In this document: positions 34,601-46,600 of the stretch, piece after piece
Numbering within the stretch: the stretch's first letter is position 1
Layout of the letters: each line of letters starts with the position of its first letter
Assembly: GCF_001577835.2 (NCBI RefSeq)
Contig: NC_029516.1
Location: forward strand, 74,841,221-74,905,220
Length of the DNA: 64,000 nt
Direction: 5' to 3'
Source: Coturnix japonica
Lineage: Eukaryota; Chordata; Aves; Galliformes; Phasianidae
Notes under the pieces: model-generated
What the model saw: only the letters and a program-made list of their open reading frames with translations
What the model was told of the DNA's origin: nothing
The model's database searches: none
Translations under genes and position numbers: made by a program

Positions 34601-37600
34601 TGTTGCACTTTGCTTTGCAGGGCTTCAGGAGAAGAGCTAAAAGTCAAGGCTTATCTGCCAACAGACAAACAATTTTTGGTAACTAAAAATGGTAAGGCTG
34701 AAGTTTAAATATAAGTGTGTTTAGGACTGATAGTACGGTTGATTGTGCTGTCAACTCTACTCATTGCCTGTATTGACAAGGGAAGCATATTTTGTCCTTG
34801 CTATATTAGAGGTTTTTCCCGTACATCTAAAATCTTTTCCTTTTATCAGTTGTTAACAGGACTTTATACCAGCAGTGCAGTTTCTTTTGATGAAGTAAAA
34901 ATGAAGCTTAGATGCCATAAACCTCCTTGTCAGTCTTTTTTTTTTCCCCCTGCCCTTCAGATCATAATTGTTTTTTTAAAATAAATATGTTTATTTTACT
35001 CCTCCTTTTGGAAATCTTGGGTTTTTGAAGTTCCCAGAATTGTGACACTCAGCGCTTCTAGTTGGAATATATAACTGATGGCACTGTTCCTTTCAATAAC
35101 AATTATATAAAGCACAAGTTTAAATCCAGTTTTCATCAGATTTACAGTTAGTAAAGTACTAACTTTAAGTAAAGATACAGTATAGTATAATACTTGTGAT
35201 TACTGCCTTTTTAATAAAATACAGGTACAGGCCTGTACATTGGCACTGCAATGGTAGAATTGTTTTCTTGAGAGGTCTTGTATTGAAATATGTCAAAGAT
35301 AATGTAATTAGAAGTACCTAAAATACTATGAAGATCCTCAAAAGTTTTTTTACCTACAGGAAGTTGTATTTCATACTTTCAAGCCACGCTACAGACTTCG
35401 TCTTGGAAGTCTTTAGAGAACATTTTTTTACTGTGACTTTCAACCCTCCTTTTCTCTTTCTGAAAATTAGTATTTTTGTTGTAGTGTTTGTTTATGCAAT
35501 TGGAAAGCATCTGCTTTGTCTTAGCCAGATCTGCATTTTCTGTGACTATTTTCTGAAACTTATATTTAAAGCTGTACTTAATTGGCAATATAACGCATAT
35601 GGCTGAAGTTACCTTAATTAACATATGGCTGAAGTTACACCTTAATTAACATTTTAATTCTAGCCTCTTCCAGACTTGTAGATGTTAATTAGCAAGACAA
35701 ACTAGGTGTGCTTAATAATAAACAGTTGTTAGCAAATTAATAGGTAGGATAAGGACACAAGAGAAATTAATTTCTTTCTGGTACTTGTGAGTTTGGGTAA
35801 AAGTTCTAAGTGCTAGAAGAAGACTGAAGCAACTCAAACAAGTGATGTGCCCTAGTGAGATAAAACAGCACTTGCAGCTGATCAACATAATTAATATAAT
35901 TTGAAATATATATCTAGGATTCCTTAAATAAAGATGTGAGCTAACTATATTTCAGAAGACCTTGTAGAAAAATCTCTTGCATCAATCTAATTTTGTATAG
36001 GAATGGCTGCAATCATCTTGTTTTTGTCATTTTTTGCAGTACCGTGCTATAAAAGGTGCAAGCAGATGGAGTACTCAGACGAGCAGGAAGCAATTATAGA
36101 AGAAGATGATGGTGATGGGGGATGGGTAGACACCTTTCACAACGCAGGTATTCAGAGTTTTGCTTCAGTCTTTGCATTTGGTAGTTAATAAGATTATTGG
36201 TTTCCACGGTTAGAAAGTAAAATCTCATGTAGATGACTGTGTATTAGTAACTAAGCTGGAAGAAACTATGTTACTATGTCAGCAACCCACATGCTTTGTA
36301 TATTACTGCTTGGGTATTTGACTGTATGCCCATATGTGTCTGAAATAGGCTGCTTTTCAGAGATGTCAACAGTTTTTTAGTTGTTTTGGTATTCTCTTAG
36401 AAAAAATTGCTAAGAAGTTATTGTGGGGGGGAGGGAAGCAAAGAGCTGTGTACTGGCTCATTCTTTAGCATGGAGATCTTCCCTTAAAGAGAGTGCTGGT
36501 TTAAAATATATTTCAAGAATGTACTAATTTCTACTTCTAGTAAGATTGCATGTAAAGGATTTTGAGGTCTTAATTATGATGTACAGACTTAATGATTGTA
36601 GTATTTCCCATTTTGTTAGTTTTTTTGGGTTTGAATTAAAAAGGGGAATGATTAGAAAACAGCTCTTAGTATCTGATATCATTTGAGGGGCTAAAAACAT
36701 TGTTAAATATGGTGATCACTGTGAAAGATGATCCTTTTTTATTTGAAGTCTTTAAAAGAGTTTGCATCTAAAAATTATTGCTTACATGGATCTGTTTCAT
36801 TATGAAGCTTGTTCAGCCTGGAGAAGAGAAAGCTGCAGGGTAACCTCATTGCAGCCTTCCATTACCTAAAGAGAGACTATAAACAGGAGGGGAGTCAACA
36901 CTTTACAAGGGTAGATAATGGCAGGACAGGGGGAAATGGGTTTAAGTTGAAGGAGGGAAGATTTAGGTTGGATATCAGGGGGAAGTTCTTTACCAACTGA
37001 GTGGTGGGTACTGGAACAGGCTGCCCAGAGAGGCTGTGGTTGCCCCGTCCCTGGAGGTGTTCAAGGCCAAGTTGAATGGGGCTCTGGGCAGCCTGGTCTA
37101 GTATTAGATATGGAAGTGGTCTGTGGCAGGGGTTTGGAGCTTGATGATCCTTCAAGTCCCTCTGATCCCGTATAGCACAGCTTCTAATAAACAACATTGT
37201 TCTTTTCTAAGAAATGGCAGTTTTATTAGTTTTTATCCATTTTTTCCATGAGCTGTAATGAGTTAATTAAATTCAGTCTTTCAATTACATTGTCTTCTAC
37301 TGTCTCAAGGCTGGAATATATTTCAGTCAGCTTTACTTTTTTCAGTGTAATTTCTTTTGCTGTGTTCTGGCAAATAATTTAATAATTATAGCTAAATAAT
37401 TTAGCTATACTGGGGAGAACAGAGGCACAAGAAGATGCTTTTGCTTCTGTAAATGTGTACTTTTGATCACTGAAAATTCACTGTATTGCTCTTCATAATT
37501 GAATGCCTCACCTTGAAAAAGTCATGTGAGACATAGCTTTGTCATATTCTTGAATTAAATATGCCTTCTCCTTCCCTGCTCTATCAGGTGTTGGGAGGTT

Positions 37601-40600
37601 GGTTTGTTTGTTTCTTTTCTTTTATTTGGGTGGGATTATTTGGGTTGACGGATTTGGTTTCTATGCTTTGCTAGTACAGCTATAAGACTTTTAATTAGGC
37701 CTGGCTGGGTCTCTAAGCACTGTCACAGGAGATAAAAATCTATTTCCATTCATCTGTATTGATAAGTTTTATAACAACACGTTTTGGTGGGTGGGGCAAA
37801 ACTGCATGTAAACAATCACACTGCCACTAGAAATGCATTGTTTCTGAGCAGCATTCATTTGACATCCCTTTTCCTTAAACAGTTAAGGTCCGTTCTTGCA
37901 CTTCTGCAGGACAGCCACTTGATTTCAGGTTCACTCTTCTTAGTGATATAACTTCTCAATTGAGCAGTTAAAAAGATTCATTTACTGTGTCAAAGCAGAA
38001 TGCTGTCCTGTATCCCAAAGAGCAGCAAATGAGTGCTATAATAAAACAGGGAATCTAATGGGAAGGTATTGAAGTGTTGATACTGCTGTGACTTGGGGTG
38101 TTCTTAACTTCCACTTCCTCTCAGCTAAAAGCATTGTGTGCTACCATGTTACTGCTTTGTTGTCAACACTTTGCCTTCAAGATGCTTCGAAACAACTAAT
38201 GAAGCATGCCTTGCTCATGAAGCTGAGGGAATACCTATCCTGAATTCATTCTTTGTGCCAACGATCCTTAAAATAAAAATCCAAATTATTTGCATTATTC
38301 CTTCAACAAAATTTGTTTGCAGCACAAGAACTGTGCTGTTGTGCTGCACACTACCAGCATGGTCTGTTTATGGATGTCTACCTTCAAGCATGCTACCAAC
38401 ACCAAATAAACAACCTTTCAAATATCTAGAATTGTTGTGAGATGTATTAGAAGTGATCATATGCTGCTTTCTGAGATGCAACATTCATTGTAGTGTTCTG
38501 TAACAAAGAAGCAGGCTTCTTTAATGCAAACTTATTGTTCAATTAACAGGTATAGTGGGTGCAACAGAAGCAGTTAAGGAGATCACGCTAGACAGTAAGG
38601 TACTTGCTTTTGAATTTTTCTTTTGCTTTATTATGGGACATAAATAGAAATCTTACCTGCAGCACTCTAGTATCACTTCTGAAAGTCAGAGTACTCTTTG
38701 TAACTAGATGGGTTGCAGATATTCATTGACCTTCATAGCTTGTGATACTAATTTAAACATGCCCATTTTTTATTACCACATGTTTACCAGAGCAGTGTTC
38801 CTTTTGTAATGTGTTTAACTAGTGTGCTCTTGTGCCAACCTTCTACAGACTGAAAGTGCACCTGGATTTATGGTGATAGCTCCTCTTGTTTCTCAAGAAG
38901 CTGTTTTGTGATTCAGTGTAAATAATGCTGGGGTTTTTTTGTGCAAAAATAATGCAGGAGTATGAAGTACTTATTCATAGTCTTTCAACTTTACTTGCAG
39001 TAGAGTTTAAACTCTTTAAGTCCTGTTTGATGGACTTGTGCCCTCACATTCACTGACATACCAGTGCTGTTTAAGTATATTACAAAGTCACCAGTTTCTG
39101 TATGTTTCAAAAAAAATCACTCAGTAGCAGGAAAAATCTGTAACCTAAGGTGTCATGAAACTGAGAATAGCAATTGGAATGAATATATCTAAAATAGCTA
39201 ATGTGCTTAAGAGATGGGGAGAATGTCACAAGGTGCAAAATAATTTTAACAATGAGTTGAAAGCTCGAGTGGAGTTGTATTTGTGCCCTGTAAGAATTTG
39301 TGTAACCATCCAAGCATGAGTCTTTTGATTCTGAAGATTAGATGGAAAGAGAATTGACAATTTTAAGCAACTCAAAACACTGCTTATGTGATTAATGTGA
39401 AATTCATCCAAGTGAGGCTGTACGCTCAAAATACTGCTTTCTGACAACTCAGTTATGTAAGGGTAGAAAAAACATTCTTAAGGATCACCTAGAGGTGACT
39501 GGCATTTCTACAAAATGTAACTGTAGAACCTTATTGGATGCGTAACTGCTGTTGTGTTAAAAATTTCACTTCTATTTTGTACACAGAAGAAAATCTGCTT
39601 GTTGTACAGTACTTCATTTCTTGGAGTACAGGGCCAATCCAGAATGACAAATCTTTTTATATACAGTTTGCCAAAGCACTCAACAACATAGTTATGCACT
39701 GATTATGTTTTGTTTTGTTTTCCTGGGAGAAAACTTACAATTAGAGCAGCTTATAATTCTAATCATTATTTTGAGTATTCTCTGGAAGCCTTTGTGACGT
39801 TGGCATAAATTGAGGCCTCCCTTTCTGAATTTCTCTGGAATTGTCTATTGGATTCAAATGTTATCCATGGGCACAAAAGTTGCTTAGTTTATAGGAAACC
39901 TTCATTTATGTGTTCAGTTGTAGGCATTCATTTGAGGCAGGTAGGTTATTTGAAAACAAATTATGGCTGTGTAATTATTCTTCGCATAGAAATAGAATCA
40001 TTCTGGACTACAAAGTCAAAGGAGAAATTTTTAGTGGATTTTTGAAGCAAGTATTTGAGTTCAGTGTAGTTCTTGTTAATATTGCAGATTTTTTAATCTT
40101 ATTTTATTTTTTTGCATGGCTGTTTTGACTGGACCTTAATTCTTGAGATTTGCTGGAGCTACTAGACTGTGTAGATAAATCTTAAATGTGGCTGTCTTTA
40201 AAGCAATGCTTTCAATTTAACTTATAAAGGATAATATAAAAATACCAGAGCGATCAGTATCCTGTGAAGATGATGACGAGGAAGATGAAGGAGAAGCTGC
40301 AGATATGGAAGGTATTTCTTTAATTGGATGGGATGCGCTTTGTTTCAGGCCTTTAGCTATAGTGCTACACTTAAAGAGAATGATACTTTATTTTTACAGA
40401 GTGCATGCTGACAAGAATCAGCAGGCAGATCTCCTTTATTATCTTTTGCTAGCTCTTATCAATGCATGTTTAATTTGTGTGATGAAATCTTAATGGCTGC
40501 TGACAGGCAGATAGGTTTGAGTAGCAACACAGATGCAAACAAAAATCAGGAATTTAGCATACCTTCATTCCTGCTATGTGGCTACACTTAATCTGTCAAC

Positions 40601-43600
40601 TAAAAACCACTTGTTTAAGGATTGTTTATCATGTACTTGAAGGCTTTGTCACATTTGCATTAAAAAGGCTTAGTCTGGTTTGGGGGTTGGGAAATCTGTG
40701 TCAATTAAGCATGTTTATATACTTGTGACATTGAGAATGAGAAATATCACAACTTGCTATGAACTGAACACAAAATTTTATGGGTCTTCTTTTCAGAGTA
40801 TGAAGAAAGTGGGCTACTGGAGACAGATGATGTGAGTAAACTGTACTGTCTTGTCTGTTACAATGCTTATCACCAGAATGAGCACAAGCAAAGTAAAAAT
40901 AAGAATGACAAGTGGCTCACTTAGGGTTATTAGGAACAGTGGGATTCCTGAGCCTGGTTTTCTATGGATTTGTTTCTTTCCTGACTACCTTAACTCTTAG
41001 GTCCTTAAAAATTTTAATTTTAATTTTGTTTTCTTTGCTGTTCTGCTTTGCTCTATTTACATACTGTGCTCAATTCACAAGAATTATAAAATGCAGTGGT
41101 TGTTTTAAGGCTTGTATGTAGTGGATGGAGTGGTTTATAGGTTCAATTAATTACATGCATGCTCCAGAATCTAATGTGGAAAAACAGGGCATCATTATTT
41201 GGGGGTACTCTCCTGAGGTTTACATGAAATCTGCCTAAGCTGAGACCTGCCTTGTGAATTTCATTGGGATTGTCTTTTTTGTTTAAAAGTGTTTGGTGGA
41301 AGAAGGGAAGAGGGTGGGACAATGTAGTTGCATCTTTCCTTTAGAGATTTTGTCTTAAAAAAAAAAAAAAAAAAAAAAAGGAAAAAAAAGTGGAGAGAAA
41401 TTTAAATTCCTGCTTTGAAGATTGAAAAGAAAACCTAAAAGCCTCTAGTTTGTACTGTTTGTTCAAGAACATTAATTTTGGTTTTGCAGCTCTGCATAGC
41501 TACATAGGATGGGACAAGAGGAAATACAAACAAGACTATACTAACGTTTTCATTTTCACCTTGAAAACCAGGCAACACTTGACACAAGACAGATTGTAGA
41601 AGTTAACAAAGCTAAAGTTGATGTTGGAGGAGAAGATGCTATTCTACAGACTAGAACTTATGACCTCTACATCACTTACGACAAATATTACCAAACTCCA
41701 AGGCTCTGGTTATTTGGATATGACGAGGTATAGCAATGTTTGTTTGTTTTTCCACTTCTGTAAAATTAGACCATGTCAGATAACAAGGCTACTTTGTTAT
41801 TGCTTTCTCATTCACAGTGCAAATTCAAAGGAAGAAATGGTGAGGAAGCCATTATGCAGGCAGGATTGCAGACAGGGCTTTAGGGTTGCAGGACACACAT
41901 ATTGTTTCACTGAAAAATTGTACCTGATAACTAAGAATATTTGGAAAAAGGGGGATTGTGCACTCTTATTTTTTAAGCTGTTGCTGTACAGAGCTAAGAG
42001 AGATAACCCTTGTCAATTTAGACAACTAAACAGACGTGTTTTTGTGCTAAAAAGATTAGCTAAATCACTTCCCTCTTAATAGCTAAGTTTCTTGAGTTAA
42101 AGTTGATCAGGGCTAATGACACATACCTAGATGATGCTAGAATTACTGAGAAGTAGTAAAAGATTCTTTGTTTGTAATGTTTGATGGAATGTTCCTTTTT
42201 TACTTTGTAGCAACGGCAGCCTTTAACAGTAGAGCATATGTATGAAGACATTAGTCAAGATCATGTCAAGAAAACCGTGACCATTGAAAATCATCCTCAC
42301 CTTCCTCCACCTCCCATGTGCTCAGTTCATCCATGCAGGTAAGTCTTTTTTTCTAGTGTGATGTGGGATGCAGACATAAGGTACTTCGCTGGTCTTGTTA
42401 TGGTTTTGATTCAATTTTTTTGGACTTAGTTCCACAGTTGGCTGCCACAATGGTCTCTTAGCTCCTGAGGAAATATGAAATACAGATAATAGCTTTTCTC
42501 TGAGATCATTCCACTGCTCACTGCTGCAAACGTATAATGCAGTTAAAGTTCTCTTCTCTGTGCTTAACGTGCTTTTCCTCCACTTTCCCAGTAACTCCAG
42601 AAGATGGCAGGCTACTAGAAATCTGTAAAGCAAGTTCTGTGCTTCCATTTGCTGTTCTTTGGGGGAGTCGAAGTATGATGCATACTTTGAGAGCAGGAAA
42701 ATGTTATTTCAATTTGAAAGAACTCTTTTTCATTACTGCCTTCTCCCCAAGAAGTCATTTAAACTACTAAGTAGAGGTCCTGTAACTGTCACACTGAAAT
42801 ACTGTTTTGTACTTGTGTTTAAGAAAAAAAGGATTTTCAGGGACTTTTCCGTTTTATTTCCACATTTCTCATCCCAGGTACAAGTAGTCTGTTGTTAGAC
42901 TAGCTGCATAGATATTTTTTCTAACATGTTTTTGAAGATGCCTTTTATCTTAGATATAGAGTGACTCTTCAGCTTCTTGGCATTATTAAGATCTTGGAGA
43001 TGTGAGTTTGGGCTCTTTCTGTTTGTTTGTTTGGTTTTTTTCATAAAAATAAAAATCCTGTGTCGTGTACACACTTACTATAAAAATAAATAGAAATTCT
43101 GATTGTCCCTTTCACTCATGAAAGTTTCTTTGTTCTTGAAGAAACAATTCTGGATTCTGTGTCACTAGCTGAGATGCCAAGTGATTGCCACAAGCTTGTG
43201 GTCACTTCTGCAGACTCAAAACATTATTATTTCTAGGTTAGGCATTATTCAATCACATGATTAGTTTTGGGAAGGGTGTACCATTCTTTATAGAGAATGG
43301 AAGCTTGCACTGGTGGCTGGCTCATCATCATCTTATGGGGAGATACATCCATGTACTTTGTAAATCTGTATCTTGTCTTCCAGATTTTGGTTCTTTAATA
43401 GTGGTCACAGTACTGCCTTACAATAGTCTCTGCTTTTAACAAGCACTCAAGCTTATGCCTGCCCAGTATTGAGCAGGGAAAACATTTTGCAAGTGGGAAA
43501 TAGCCTTCTCCCCAGTTCAGCTGATGTAGAGAAATTTAAGTATATGTAGCTAAGAAGGTCTGGAATTCTGAGATTTTATTTTAAAAGGTCAAAAATGTTT

Positions 43601-46600
43601 TGTTGTTAACTTAGTGTTTTTCTAGCTCTTCTGCTGTTGCTTCCCTATGCATATTGTGCAATGTGGTCTTGCGTGGTCCTAAGCTCACTTGGCTGTTTCT
43701 TGCAATACGTATGTCCTTTTATCCTACGTCAGAGAACAGGAAGAAATGGGATGGTGGTGTGAGGGAGGCTGCCACTGGCAGTGTTTTAAAATTGCTTCTA
43801 TTTTAAGTAGTTAGTTGAAAGTGTTCATCTTGCAGCTCTTCTGGAAATTGTATTCTTTATCAGCATTTTTATGATACCAGCAGGAACGCATTCAACTTCC
43901 TCATTAATTGCTGGAAACCGATTTAACCACAATTCTCAGTATTTATGTGTGTTTTATGAATGTGTGCAGTTATACAATTGTACAGTTATACAGTCAGTAG
44001 GTAAACAGAGGTTATACAGATGTTTCATACAAAAGATTGTCATAATAGAAAGATAATCTATGATAAATGGAAAATGCTCACTGATGTTGAGGGCTTGCAA
44101 TAAACTCCAGACAGGAGCAATCTCCAAAGAAAGAGATTCTGCCTTGCAATAGTCAGCCCTTAAATGAGATTTGGGAGCTTGGCTCCACCTCATCTGGTAG
44201 CACAGCTGAATTACCTTCACCTGTGCTCCTGCAGCTGTCTCATTGCTTGCCTCAGATGGTCAATCAGAGGTTCAGGCTGTGATCAACAGTTTCCCATACA
44301 CTCCACCCCTTCACAGCATGAACCAATGATTAGGTGAGCTTTCCCTTATTACAGAGATCCAACATATTATAACGCTTATACAATTTCCCATTGCAATGTA
44401 TGTTGACACAATTTGAGTGATGATTGGTGAATGTTCATGTTCTTCCGTGGGCCAGTGCTTGATTGGTGTTACTGGAGGCATGTAATCATGAGGTGCACGT
44501 CCATCTATGTTTCATCAGTCCCATGTAGGTCATCACCAGGTACTGCACATGATGTGGCAGCACCACTGGAATACTTTAAGGATATTTTGTTCCTTCCGGT
44601 GGTCCTGGAGGCTCAGAGACTCAGGGGGAGTAATACAGATGTTTCAAAGGTACTAGGAGGGGAAGGTCTGCCCTCCAGGGCAAGATACAGTCTGTATTTC
44701 TATTTTGGGTCAACACTTGCTTGTACCAGGGCACATCCTAGCCACTTGTACCATACATACATTATAGCTGGCACCAAAGGATGTGTCTTCATCTGCCATA
44801 GGGACATCTTGGGCCCTTTAGCAATAAAGATTGGAGTGTTGACCACAATATCCATAGACCATTTACCTATCTCCGGAGGGACTACCAAGCCTCCCACCTC
44901 TAACCGTCTCCCCCAAGGTAAAAGTAGGTCATACCACTTGGGTCCTACCTGCACCTTCCAAGGCCATTTTATTCTATGGGTTCCCAGATCTAAATTCTCA
45001 GGGGCAGGGAGCAGAAGATTATTTTCATTGCCAATCTGGGGTCTTACCTGATTATCAGTGCCCATAATTTGGATCCTAAGCAGGGAGGCCCATATTATCT
45101 GTAGCATTTTCAGGGCACTAGGTCTGCCATCTCGAGGTCTTTCATTCAGGTCCTGCAGAGTTTCATAGAGTCTCTTTGTCCACCCCTGCAGGGACTGGGA
45201 GTCTGTCTTCAGGGCAGCCTTGAGAATACCATTATAATGTTCAATGAGGCCTGCCCCAGTTGGATTATATGGCAGGTGGAATCGCCATTCAATGTTGTAT
45301 TCTTCTGCCCAGCACTGTATCATTGCACCAGTAAAATGAGTCCCTTGGTCGCTCTTGATAACTTGAGGTGTCCCATAGGCAGACATCAGTTTAGTAAGTG
45401 CCTTGATGGTATATGCCTGATTTGCTTTTGGCACCGGATAGGCCTGCAGTAGCCCACTTACAGTATCAACACAGGTCAGGGCATATCTCGCCCCCTCAGA
45501 CCAAGGGAGGGGCCCAATGTAATCAACCTGCCATTGCTGGAGAGGACTGTGTCCTCTAGCAATATGGGCTGTTGTTTCAGGCAATGATCTCAGTCTCATC
45601 TTAGAGCAAGCATCACAGTCTCAGCATGCCTGGGCAATGTCAGATAGTTGTATGGGCAGCCCCCATGCTTTAGCAGCTGCCCACATTATCTTCTGTCCAG
45701 CATGCCGGAGTTTCTGGTGTAACCAATGGGCGATGTTCTCAATCCATCAAACTCAGGACAGTGTGTCAGCCTCATCATTTCCCGGTGACTGTAGGGGTTG
45801 GTGACCAGAGACATGGTAGACACGTACAGTCCTGTGTTTAAATGCATTCCATACGTCCAGGGTGGCCCACTGTGCAATCCAGAGTGAGCCCCCAGTACAC
45901 AGCCCAACTACCTGTGCAGATGTTCAGGATACTGTCACCGGGTTCCTTGGTTATAACCATCCACATGGCTCACAGTTCTGCCCATTGGCTGCTCTGACCA
46001 TCCCCCTCATCAAACCAGATTGTCTCAGTAGAGGGATGATATGCTATTGCTCTCCACTTGCTCGGGTTGCCCTTGCTGGATCCATCTGTGTACCATGCAT
46101 CTTCAGGAATAGGATATTTTCCTTCCTGAATAGGACTCTTCTCTGGTGGAGCAACCATTTCTTTTGGTGCATCACTATGGTACGTCACTGGGCCTAGGAT
46201 CTTCTGTAATTCTTCTTTCAGTGGTGATGAAGACAGACTACTCCTCTGGCTGAGATAGGCAACCCATTGTGCCACTGTTTGTGCTTGGGCCACCCCCATC
46301 TTAGGAAGGTGGGTCAGATCTTTTACCCACCCCTGAATCAGCAGAGTGGTTTTAACTAAGATTTCAGCCATTTGGGTTATTGGCTCTACCACTTGTAATG
46401 CCAAATAGGCAGCCAATAACTGTTTTTCAATCATACTATATCTTTCTTCTGCTCCGTAACATACCTGAGACCAGAATCCAATAGGGGTCTGTACAGAATT
46501 CTGGCATTGCCACAGGCCCCAGCCAAAGCCATCCTGAGTAACATGAACATCCAGTTCAGCTGGGAGGGTAGGATCAAATATACCCAATGCCTGGGCTTGT

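Larger units (their letters stand above)
28695..42210 (+). other. ATG3: ATG3 introns 1-9
   Basis: Introns 28695-32288, 32331-33358, 33409-34620, 34692-36039, 36148-38549, 38600-40229, 40312-40796, 40832-41571 and 41728-42210. Intron 1 has CR1 pieces (28882-29268, 30709-30795, 31060-31213) and a mariner remnant (29752-30255). Intron 5 has a CR1 (36811-37170). Intron 4 has a small tandem duplication (35596-35649). No other gene seen. Confidence 0.75.

Noticed and set aside
41618-42079. 153-codon plus-strand open frame overlapping ATG3 exon 9
   Set aside because: It reads exon 9 in the wrong frame and runs into intron 9; the phase-consistent ATG3 frame explains the region.
44431-45051. A 206-codon plus-strand open frame
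   Set aside because: Lies opposite the integrase region and 3' end of the ERV fossil; its translation matches nothing and is a shadow of the minus-strand element.
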